From: Mauremys mutica
Taxonomy: Eukaryota > Chordata > Testudines > Geoemydidae
Length of the DNA: 64,000 nt
Reading direction: 5' to 3'
Assembly (NCBI RefSeq): GCF_020497125.1
Contig: NC_059075.1
Coordinates: 109,903,222-109,967,221 of the forward strand
The notes below the pieces were generated by a model that had not been told where the DNA came from, did no database searches, and saw only the letters and a list, made by a program, of their open reading frames with translations. Positions 14,601-26,600 of this stretch are shown in pieces (position 1 is the first letter of the stretch; every line of letters begins with the position of its first letter). A program made the position numbers and the translations under genes.

Positions 14601-17600
14601 AGGTTTCAATGTCTCCTTCTTTAGGTCCAGAAGAGGGAAAATCGACATCAAACCATTTGGACCATGTGCATGTTGGTTGACAACTTGTAGTTGAGGAAGT
14701 GGTTGTTCTTGGAGTTGTGGGTATTGCTGATGTTGTGGGGATTTCTGTGGTAGGCAGAGTGGTGGTACCTGTTGTGGTTGTGCTTTGGGTTGTTTCACTA
14801 GTTGTGGTTTCTACGGAGGTGGTAGTTGGCAGTGTTGTGGAGATCGTTGACGTTGTGGTGATTTCTTTGGTAGGCAGAGAGGTGGTGCCCGTTGTGCTTC
14901 TGGTTGTTGTTTTAGGTGTAGTGATTGGAGGTGTTTCAGCCGTGGTTGTCCCTGGTGTTTCTGTGCCTGGTGGTTTAGTAGAAGTTGTGACTTCAATGGT
15001 GGTTTTTGTGACTGTAGTTGGTGGTGTACGTATAGTTGTGGTTGCAATACTTCTGGTTGTGGTTGGGCAGTTAAGGTTTTCTTCACAGCACAAAACACGT
15101 ACCTCGTAATTCAAACACATTTTAAATTTACCGATTTGATCCTCATTTTTGCACATCAGCCCAAAATTGACATCGCACTGCACAATTTGACCAACCTCAT
15201 CGATGCTTATGTCTGGGTGGTTTTCTGCCCTACACTCAATATTTTCAGGCTTTCCGCAGATTTTCTCTCCTGCTGCCCTTATGTTATTATAGGTTTCAAT
15301 GTCTCCTTCTTTAGGTCCAGAAGAGGGAAAATCGACATCAAACCATTTGGACCATGTGCATGTTGGTTGACAACTTGTAGTTGAGGAAGCGGTTGTTCTT
15401 GGAGTTGTGGGTATTGCTGATGTTGTGGGGATTTCTGTGGTAGGCAGAGTGGTGGTACCTGTTGTGGTTGTGCTTTGGGTTGCTTCACTAGTTGTGGTTT
15501 CTACGGAGGTGGTAGTTGGCAGTGTTGTGGAGATCGTTGACGTTGTGGTGATTTCTTTGGTAGGCAGAGAGGTGGTGCCCGTTGTGCTTCTGGTTGTTGT
15601 TTTAGGTGTAGTGATTGGAGGTGTTTCAGCCGTGGTTGTCCCTGGTGTTTCTGTGCCTGGTGGTTTAGTAGAAGTTGTGACTTCAATGGTGGTTTTTGTG
15701 ACTGTAGTTGGTGGTGTACGTATAGTTGTGGTTGCAATACTTCTGGTTGTGGTTGGGCAGTTAAGGTTTTCTTCACAGCACAAAACACGTACCTCGTAAT
15801 TCAAACACATTTTAAATTTACCGATTTGATCCTCATTTTTGCACATCAGCCCAAAATTGACATCGCACTGCACAATTTGACCAACCTCATCGATGCTTAT
15901 GTCTGGGTGGTTTTCTGCCCTACACTCAATATTTTCAGGCTTTCCGCAGATTATCTCTCCTGCAGCCCTTATGTTATTATAGGTTTCAATGTCTCCTTCT
16001 TTAGGTCCAGAAGAGGGAAAATCGACATCAAACCATTTGGACCATGTGCATGTTGGTTGACAACTTGTAGTTGAGGAAGTGGTTGTTCTTGGAGTTGTGG
16101 GTATTGCTGATGTTGTGGGGATTTCTGTGGTAGGCAGAGTGGTGGTACCTGTTGTGGTTGTGCTTTGGGTTGCTTCACTAGTTGTGGTTTCTACGGAGGT
16201 GGTAGTTGGCAGTGTTGTGGAGATCGTTGACGTTGTGGTGATTTCTTTGGTAGGCAGAGAGGTGGTGCCCGTTGTGCTTCTGGTTGTTGTTTTAGGTGTA
16301 GTGATTGGAGGTGTTTCAGCCGTGGTTGTCCCTGGTGTTTCTGTGCCTGGTGGTTTAGTAGAAGTTGTGACTTCAATGGTGGTTTTTGTGACTGTAGTTG
16401 GTGGTGTACGTATAGTTGTGGTTGCAATACTTCTGGTTGTGGTTGGGCAGTTAAGGTTTTCTTCACAGCACAAAACACGTACCTCGTAATTCAAACACAT
16501 TTTAAATTTACCGATTTGATCCTCATTTTTGCACATCAGCCCAAAATTGACATCGCACTGCACAATTTGACCAACCTCATCGATGCTTATGTCTGGGTGG
16601 TTTTCTGCCCTACACTCAATATTTTCAGGCTTTTTGCAGATTTTCCCTCCTGCCCTTATGTTGTTATAGGTTTCAATGTCTCCTTCTTTAGGTCCAGAAG
16701 AGGGAAAATCGACATCAAACCATTTGGACCATGTGCATGTTGGTTGACAACTTGTAGTTGAGGAAGTGGTTGTTCTTGGAGTTGTGGGTATTGGTGATGT
16801 TGTGGGGATTTCTGTGGTAGGCAGAGTGGTGGTACCTGTTGTGGTTGTGCTTTGGGTTGCTTCACTAGTTGTGGTTTCTACGGAGGTGGTAGTTGGCAGT
16901 GTTGTGGAGATCGTTGACGTTGTGGTGATTTCTTTGGTAGGCAGAGAGGTGGTGCCCGTTGTGCTTCTGGTTGTTGTTTTAGGTGTAGTGATTGGAGGTG
17001 TTTCAGCCGTGGTTGTCCCTGGTGTTTCTGTGCCTGGTGGTTTAGTAGAAGTTGTGACTTCAATGGTGGTTTTTGTGACTGTAGTTGGTGGTGTACGTAT
17101 AGTTGTGGTTGCAATACTTCTGGTTGTGGTTGGGCAGTTAAGGTTTTCTTCACAGCACAAAACACGTACCTCGTAATTCAAACACATTTTAAATTTACCG
17201 ATTTGATCCTCATTTTTGCACATCAGCCCAAAATTGACATCGCACTGCACAATTTGACCAACCTCATCGATGCTTATGTCTGGGTGGTTTTCTGCCCTAC
17301 ACTCAATATTTTCAGGCTTTCCGCAGATTATCTCTCCTGCAGCCCTTATGTTATTATAGGTTTCAATGTCTCCTTCTTTAGGTCCAGAAGAGGGAAAATC
17401 GACATCAAACCATTTGGACCATGTGCATGTTGGTTGACAACTTGTAGTTGAGGAAGTGGTTGTTCTTGGAGTTGTGGGTATTGGTGATGTTGTGGGGATT
17501 TCTGTGGTAGGCAGAGTGGTGGTACCTGTTGTGGTTGTGCTTTGGGTTGCTTCACTAGTTGTGGTTTCTACGGAGGTGGTAGTTGGCAGTGTTGTGGAGA

Positions 17601-20600
17601 TCGTTGACGTTGTGGTGATTTCTTTGGTAGGCAGAGAGGTGGTACCCGTTGTGCTTCTGGTTGTTGTTTTAGGTGTAGTGATTGGAGGTGTTTCAGCCGT
17701 GGTTGTCCCTGGTGTTTCTGTGCCTGGTGGTTTAGTAGAAGTTGTGACTTCAATGGTGGTTTTTGTGACTGTAGTTGGTGGTGTACGTATAGTTGTGGTT
17801 GCAATACTTCTGGTTGTGGTTGGGCAGTTAAGGTTTTCTTCACAGCACAAAACACGTACCTCGTAATTCAAACACATTTTAAATTTACCGATTTGATCCT
17901 CATTTTTGCACATCAGCCCAAAATTGACATCGCACTGCACAATTTGACCAACCTCATCGATGCTTATGTCTGGGTGGTTTTCTGCCCTACACTCAATATT
18001 TTCAGGCTTTCCGCAGATTATCTCTCCTGCAGCCCTTATGTTATTATAGGTTTCAATGTCTCCTTCTTTAGGTCCAGAAGAGGGAAAATCGACATCAAAC
18101 CATTTGGACCATGTGCATGTTGGTTGACAACTTGTAGTTGAGGAAGTGGTTGTTCTTGGAGTTGTGGGTATTGGTGATGTTGTGGGGATTTCTGTGGTAG
18201 GCAGAGTGGTGGTACCTGTTGTGGTTGTGCTTTGGGTTGCTTCACTAGTTGTGGTTTCTACGGAGGTGGTAGTTGGCAGTGTTGTGGAGATCGTTGACGT
18301 TGTGGTGATTTCTTTGGTAGGCAGAGAGGTGGTGCCCGTTGTGCTTCTGGTTGTTGTTTTAGGTGTAGTGATTGGAGGTGTTTCAGCCGTGGTTGTCCCT
18401 GGTGTTTCTGTGCCTGGTGGTTTAGTAGAAGTTGTGACTTCAATGGTGGTTTTTGTGACTGTAGTTGGTGGTGTACGTATAGTTGTGGTTGCAATACTTC
18501 TGGTTGTGGTTGGGCAGTTAAGGTTTTCTTCACAGCACAAAACACGTACCTCGTAATTCAAACACATTTTAAATTTACCGATTTGATCCTCATTTTTGCA
18601 CATCAGCCCAAAATTGACATCGCACTGCACAATTTGACCAACCTCATCGATGCTTATGTCTGGGTGGTTTTCTGCCCTACACTCAATATTTTCAGGCTTT
18701 CCGCAGATTATCTCTCCTGCAGCCCTTATGTTATTATAGGTTTCAATGTCTCCTTCTTTAGGTCCAGAAGAGGGAAAATCGACATCAAACCATTTGGACC
18801 ATGTGCATGTTGGTTGACAACTTGTAGTTGAGGAAGTGGTTGTTCTTGGAGTTGTGGGTATTGCTGATGTTGTGGGGATTTCTGTGGTAGGCAGAGTGGT
18901 GGTACCTGTTGTGGTTGTGCTTTGGGTTGCTTCACTAGTTGTGGTTTCTACGGAGGTGGTAGTTGGCAGTGTTGTGGAGATCGTTGACGTTGTGGTGATT
19001 TCTTTGGTAGGCAGAGAGGTGGTGCCCGTTGTGCTTCTGGTTGTTGTTTTAGGTGTAGTGATTGGAGGTGTTTCAGTCGTGGTTGTCCCTGGTGTTTCTG
19101 TGCCTGGTGGTTTAGTAGAAGTTGTGACTTCAATGGTGGTTTTTGTGACTGTAGTTGGTGGTGTACGTATAGTTGTGGTTGCAATACTTCTGGTTGTGGT
19201 TGGGCAGTTAAGGTTTTCTTCACAGCACAAAACACGTACCTCGTAATTCAAACACATTTTAAATTTACCGATTTGATCCTCATTTTTGCACATCAGCCCA
19301 AAATTGACATCGCACTGCACAATTTGACCAACCTCATCGATGCTTATGTCTGGGTGGTTTTCTGCCCTACACTCAATATTTTCAGGCTTTTTGCAGATTT
19401 TCCCTCCTGCTGCCCTTATGTTGTTATAGGTTTCAATGTCTCCTTCTTTAGGTCCAGAAGAGGGAAAATCGACATCAAACCATTTGGACCATGTGCATGT
19501 TGGTTGACAACTTGTAGTTGAGGAAGTGGTTGTTCTTGGAGTTGTGGGTATTGGTGATGTTGTGGGGATTTCTGTGGTAGGCAGAGTGGTGGTACCTGTT
19601 GTGGTTGTGCTTTGGGTTGCTTCACTAGTTGTGGTTTCTACAGAGGTGGTAGTTGGCAGTGTTGTGGAGATCGTTGACGTTGTGGTGATTTCTTTAGTAG
19701 GCAGAGAGGTGGTACCCGTTGTGCTTCTGGTTGTTGTTTTAGGTGTAGTGATTGGAGGTGTTTCAGCCGTGGTTGTCCCTGGTGTTTCTGTGCCTGGTGG
19801 TTTAGTAGAAGTTGTGACTTCAATGGTGGTTTTTGTGACTGTAGTTGGTGGTGTACGTATAGTTGTGGTTGCAATACTTCTGGTTGTGGTTGGGCAGTTA
19901 AGGTTTTCTTCACAGCACAAAACACGTACCTCGTAATTCAAACACATTTTAAATTTACCGATTTGATCCTCATTTTTGCACATCAGCCCAAAATTGACAT
20001 CGCACTGCACAATTTGACCAACCTCATCGATGCTTATGTCTGGGTGGTTTTCTGCCCTACACTCAATATTTTCAGGCTTTCCGCAGATTATCTCTCCTGC
20101 AGCCCTTATGTTATTATAGGTTTCAATGTCTCCTTCTTTAGGTCCAGAAGAGGGAAAATCGACATCAAACCATTTGGACCATGTGCATGTTGGTTGACAA
20201 CTTGTAGTTGAGGAAGTGGTTGTTCTTGGAGTTGTGGGTATTGCTGATGTTGTGGGGATTTCTGTGGTAGGCAGAGTGGTGGTACCTGTTGTGGTTGTGC
20301 TTTGGGTTGCTTCACTAGTTGTGGTTTCTACGGAGGTGGTAGTTGGCAGTGTTGTGGAGATCGTTGACGTTGTGGTGATTTCTTTGGTAGGCAGAGAGGT
20401 GGTGCCCGTTGTGCTTCTGGTTGTTGTTTTAGGTGTAGTGATTGGAGGTGTTTCAGCCGTGGTTGTCCCTGGTGTTTCTGTGCCTGGTGGTTTAGTAGAA
20501 GTTGTGACTTCAATGGTGGTTTTTGTGACTGTAGTTGGTGGTGTACGTATAGTTGTGGTTGCAATACTTCTGGTTGTGGTTGGGCAGGTAAGGTTTTCTT

Positions 20601-23600
20601 CACAGCACAAAACACGTACCTCGTAATTCAAACACATTTTAAATTTACCGATTTGATCCTCATTTTTGCACATCAGCCCAAAATTGACATCGCACTGCAC
20701 AATTTGACCAACCTCATCGATGCTTATGTCTGGGTGGTTTTCTGCCCTACACTCAATATTTTCAGGCTTTTTGCAGATTTTCCCTCCTGCTGCCCTTATG
20801 TTGTTATAGGTTTCAATGTCTCCTTCTTTAGGTCCAGAAGAGGGAAAATCGACATCAAACCATTTGGACCATGTGCATGTTGGTTGACAACTTGTAGTTG
20901 AGGAAGTGGTTGTTCTTGGAGTTGTGGGTATTGCTGATGTTGTGGGGATTTCTGTGGTAGGCAGAGTGGTGGTACCTGTTGTGGTTGTGCTTTGGGTTGC
21001 TTCACTAGTTGTGGTTTCTACGGAGGTGGTAGTTGGCAGTGTTGTGGAGATGGTTGATGTTGTTGTGACTGGAGTTCTTTCTTGTGTTGTTTTAGTCACC
21101 TGTGTGGTTTCTTTAGTTGTACTTGGTGTTCCTTTAGTCGTTTCTATTTGTACAGGTTCGGTTCGAGGTGTATTAGTTGTCCTTATATGGGTAATAATGT
21201 TTTTTGTGGTTGCTGTTGTCCTGGTTGTTACTGTCATTGTTGTGGCTGGGGTGGTTGTTACTGTCGTTGTTGTGGCTGGGGTGGTTTTTACTATTGGGGT
21301 AGTGGCTGGGGTGGTTGTTTCTATTGTGGTAGTGATTGGGGTGGTTGTTAATATTGTTGTGATGGTTGCTACTGTCGTTGTAGTTGTTGGAGTCGTTTTT
21401 ACCATTGGGGTAGTGGTTGGAGTGGTTGTTCCTATTGGGGTATTGTTTGGGGTGGTTGTTAGCATTGTTGTTGTTGTTGTTGTTACAACTGGGGTAGTGG
21501 CTGGGGTAGTTGTTACAGTTGGGGTAGTGGCTGGGGTAGTTGTTACAGTTGGGGTAGTGGCTGGGGTGGTTGTTCCTATATAGGTAATGGTTGGGGTGGT
21601 TGTTACAATTGGGGTAGTGGCTGGGGTGGTTGTTCCTATAGGGGTAATGGTTGGGGTGGTTGTTACAATTGGGGTAGTGGCTGGGGTGGTTGGTGGGCAT
21701 GATACAATTACGTTTTGGCAACATTCAATTTTGATCTGGTAATTATAGCAGATTGGTGGAAGTTGATCCTTGTTATAACATATCAGCCCTTTTGTTTTAC
21801 TGCATATTACATTTTGCTCCAGCTCATTCAATGGTGTGTTAGGGAATCTTTCTGCTCTGCATTCCACAGCCTTTGGAGCTTTGCATACTTTGTATCCTTT
21901 GGCTCTTATATTCTTAAATGTATCGAAATCTCCATCATTGATAGCAGACCCTGGGTAACTTATATCATACCATTGTGACCATTCACATAGTTCTTTAATA
22001 CAACCAGCAGTTGTTAGAGAAACAGTTGTCACAGCTGTTGTAGTTTCTGAGATTGTGGTTATTGCTGGAGTAGTTGTTGCTGTTATTGATGATGTAGGTT
22101 TTGTTGTTGAAATAGGTGTAGCAGTTGCAGCCATGGTAGTTTCAGTAGTTGTTGGTGTAGTGGTTTTATTTACTATTGTGGTAAACTCGGTGGTGGTGGT
22201 TTGAGTATTGGTTGGTGAAGTAGCTGTAGTAGTAAAAGTGTCTGGAATTGGTGTTGAGATTATTGGAGTAGTGGCTGATATTGTAGTAGTAGTTTGAGGA
22301 GTTGTCATGGTTGTAGTACCTGTGGTTGTTGTAGTTTGTGTGGTTGTGACAGTGAAAGGTGTAGTTGTGACTGTTGTAGTTTCTATGCTGGTGGTGGATG
22401 ACTGTGTAGTTCCTACTGTTGATGTAGTTTCTGTAGTTGTAGGAGTCAGTGTGGAAGTTTCTGTTGAAACAATGGGTGTACCTGGAGTAGTTGTAGTTTC
22501 TGTGGTTGTGGTAGTGAAAGGTGTAGTTGTGATTGTTGTAGTTTTGATAGGCGTGGTTGTTAAAGGAGTAGTTGTTTTAACTTCTTTGGTTGTGGTTTCT
22601 GTTGTGGTGGTGGTTGAAGGTGTAGTTCTTGTGGTTGAAGTTGTAGTTTCTGTAGTTGTAGGAGTCTGGGTGGAAGTTTCTGTTGAAACAATGGGTGTGC
22701 CTGGAGTAGTTGTAGTTTCTGTGGTTGTGGTAGTGAAAGGTGTAGTTGTGATTGTTGGAGTTTCGATAGGGGTGGTTGTTAAAGGAGTAGTTGGTTTAAC
22801 TTCTTTGGTTGTGGTTTCTTTTGTGGTGGTGGTTGAAGGTGTAGTTCTTATGGTTGAAGTTGTAGTTTCTGTAGTTGTAGGAGTCTGGGTGGAAGTTTCT
22901 GTTGAAACAATGGGTGTGCCTGCAGTTGTTGTTGTTTCTGTAGTAGTGGATGTGGATGGGCAATCATCACAGCACAATACTTTTATTTGATAGTTATAAC
23001 ACATTTGGAGCACTCCTTCCTGATCTTCATTCCTGCAGACAAGTCCAAAGGATACATTGCACTGGACAATTTGGTCAATGTTATCAATTGATTTTTCTGG
23101 GAATTTCTCGGCTCGACATTCTATATTTTCAGGTTTGCTGCAGATCACTTTTCCTGCTGCTCTAATATCATCATATGTTTCAGAATCTCCTTTATTGTCC
23201 AGGCTGGGAAAATGGACATCATACCATTCAGACCATTTGCATTTTGGTTTACAAGGTGTTATGGATGTGATTTCTCCTGTAGTATATACAGTTTCTGTTG
23301 AAGGGCTAGCAGTTGTTTCAGGGATTGTTGTTGATGGAGCTGTGGTTCCAAGAGTTGAAGTTGACACACTCGTTGTTTCTGTGACTTGAGTTGTTGAAGG
23401 AGTTTTGGAGGTCATGGTACTTGTTGAAAGAATAGTTGTTTTAGGTTCTGTGGTGGTAGGTAGTGCTGTAGTTGTTGAAGATATACTGGTTACAGTAGTT
23501 TCTGGAGTGGTTGTTTTTGTGATGGGTGTTGTAGTCTCCACAGGTGTTGTGGTAGCAGGAGTTGTATATTCACATGGTACAAAGGTACAGCATAAGATTT

Positions 23601-26600
23601 TTATCTGGAAGTTGTCGCAGATCATTTGATGCTGATCCTTATTATAACATGTTAGTCCCATTGTTGTACTACATTCTACTTTTTGCTCTAGTTCACTTAA
23701 TGGTGTGTTAGGGAACTTCTCAGATCTGCATTCAACAGCCTTTGGAGCTTTGCAGACTTTGTATCCTTTGGCTCTTAAATGATCAAATGTGTTGAAATCT
23801 CCACCGTTGATCCCAGACCCTGGATAGCTCACATCATACCATTGTGACCACTGGCATACTTCACGAACACAGACTGATGTAGTTGGTGTCACTGTGGTTA
23901 AAAACCAAAAAGAATGAAAATTTAGTACAAAACCTTCAATTTTAAATGAAGAATAGTAAGAAATTCAAGCAAATATTCTCCTTTCTATTATACCAAATAG
24001 ACTGAGCGTGATGTGAGCTATCAGCTGTAGGAAGAGGGGCTTGTCTAGGCACTTGACAAAGGGCATGAGCTAGTATATTGAGCTCAAAAATATATCCATT
24101 TATTAGGCTAGTTAAATTATAATAAATATCCATTCAAATAATGAAAATAATTGCAACATATGAATTTGCTGGTATGCCTGGATTTATCATTTCCAAGGGC
24201 ATGTCCATTATTTCTTGTGATGTGCTAGGATAAAAAGTAATTATGAAAATTTCAAAAACAGTTGCCTAAATTACACATGCATAATTCGCACACTTGGGGA
24301 AAAACATCTTTGCATAAAATTTTCCATGTTGTGCAGCATGTTTGCACCTTCTCATGAACATTAAGGCCCTGACCCAAAGCCCACTGAAGCTATGGAAAGC
24401 TATGGAAAGACATAGTTGAATTCAGTGAGCTTTGGAATAGGCTGCATATGCACTTAATTTATTTGTTATATAAATTTACTGCTCATCAACATGTCACATT
24501 GCTTGCACTCCTCTCTATTTGTTCATAGAACAATTACTGCAGGGTTGAATCAGGGGTATAAGTTTCCTTATGCTGCCCTAATGTGCTTCAAGTCTGTTTG
24601 TAAGGGACCATCTCTTGGGTGGAGAGAGTAGTTCATGCTCCTTGCTGATTCAATGCAGGCCTCTCTGAAACTTCTGAAAAGTTGCCAGTTAATGCCAACT
24701 ATGCTGGCAGTTTCTGTGATGTAGCACTAAGAACTATACTAAAATGATTAACTAATCTCATGTGTGCTACCAAACAGCCATCAGATGGTCATGACTTTCA
24801 GGCATTACCAATCTGGGACAGATTGAACCAGAGATCTAGAGGTGAAACACATAGTATCTCAGTATTGCAGTCTGAGCTATCCATTTACTAACTGCATTTT
24901 CAAAATACTATGATACTGACTGGGATTTTAGGAGAAATTAGTCATTCTGCAATTTAATAAATGAATAATAGGGAATGATTCTATGACTGTGCAGATTACT
25001 AGCTGTGGAAATTTTCTATATAGCAGTTTAAAAAGAATGGTATAGAATCAGTTACTACAACAGTTTATAAAATACCCATGGGATTGTTTTCTAATGAATC
25101 TGTCTGAATTTGAGCAAAGATAATATCAAAATCATGCCCGGTGGTTTTATTTTCTATATTTTCATGTTTTAATTTGTTTTCTAGCTATGACCAAAACTAT
25201 ATAAAATATACAAAATGCAAATAAAAATAGGTCTTATTAGTTTTTGAGTTTCTGATCCATTTGTTAGAGTTATAAGCATGGCTTGGTAGGTAAATTTCAC
25301 TCAACAGCAAGTAAGAGTACAGTGAGCTCATGTATTCATTAAAAATATACCTGTAGTGGTGGATATAGGTGTTGAAGAGGAAAATGAAAATGGTGTTGTG
25401 GTTAAGGGTGTAGAACATGCATAGACTTTTCTATCAATTGTTCCATTGTGACCACAAGTTGCAATGATACACCCGCCAATACCATCTGTAGTGTTGTAGA
25501 TGACATCCTCATACTCATATTGCTTTCCATCATATGTGCAGTGGCATTCTGTAAACCAAAGGAGAATGTCATCATTAGATTTCCTGTAATATGGAATGGA
25601 TTGTTCCAAAAATTTTATGTTCCGATAAAAGCTGCTTTGTCAACATACCATCTTCATCATATTCACACTTAATGCCATTCATTGTGCATTCACTGGGGGG
25701 GGAAAAAGAGAAAAGAAATATGGGACTGAAGATGCATAAAGGATAACCACATACATTTTACTGTTTTAACTGTTTCTGTTGCATTTATATCCCAAGGAAC
25801 AAAATGAAGTTCATGGAGAAAAGTTGTGTGGGTAAGCTCAAAAAGACCTAGTCTTTCTCCAAGTCATGTTCTCATCCATCCTGTGATAGGAGGGCCCTGA
25901 GCTCTCAAACCGGTGCACTTTTGCTGCAGAAAGACAGGATGGGCAGGCTCCTTTCAATCTGCAGACAGGATTTGTAACACCATCTGTGCCTACTAACAAT
26001 ACCCTGCACTGCATCCCTTCCATGATGCCACAGAAGAAGGTTTTGGAGGCAGCAGGAAGGGATCCACTGACCACTTCCCCCCAGTGGATGGTGGTGGAGG
26101 AATTACTGTTGCTTTTAGGTTGAAATAGCTGCCAGAGAGTTTCTTTAGCTGCTCTGCAGCCTAGTGAGGAGGATTCCCTCTCCTCAGACCTCGATGGTAC
26201 GCCTCTGTGAGAACACAGTCAGTTTACTCAGGCTGTGCACAAAGATAGGGATTTCTCACTTACTAATTAAGGGTTAAATTCAGTTACCTTTGTTCACACA
26301 GACTAACACTGTACTCCGCAAGTAGTCCTATTGACTTTGTGGAGTAACTTGCTATTCAGCATGAGAAGCATATCAGAATATGTCCCTAAGTAAATATCTG
26401 TGTAACGAAATCAGTTACAAAAAATAAAACATAAAAATACTGAAGGACTTTTCTAGACAGATACATGCCAGGACAATAGCAAAAACAAATGAACAGAATT
26501 AAGCTATAGAGCAATTTTAGATAATGATTTCAATAGTACCTTGTCAATTTGTTTCCTAAATGCAGTACAAAAAAGGTCTTTTTTTAAAGATAATACAGAA

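Noticed and set aside
13470..21060. Regular repeats that could be mistaken for a CRISPR or satellite array
   Set aside because: The units are 690 bp, coding, in frame and each holds a CysD domain. The genome is vertebrate.
14009..21583. Repeated plus-strand frames of 82, 136 and 225 residues, rich in Val and Gly
   Set aside because: They are exact antisense shadows of the tandem Thr-rich mucin exon, since ACN codons read backwards give valine-type codons.
13402..23891. MUC5B or MUC2 identity for the gene
   Set aside because: MUC2 has few CysD domains, and the first CysD (CVREVC) and the D3-PTS join fit MUC5AC better. MUC5B is not fully excluded without a search.
25838..26074. 78-residue minus-strand frame in the intron between exons 28 and 29
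   Set aside because: It has no matching splice phases and no known domain, and it would break the well-supported exon chain.
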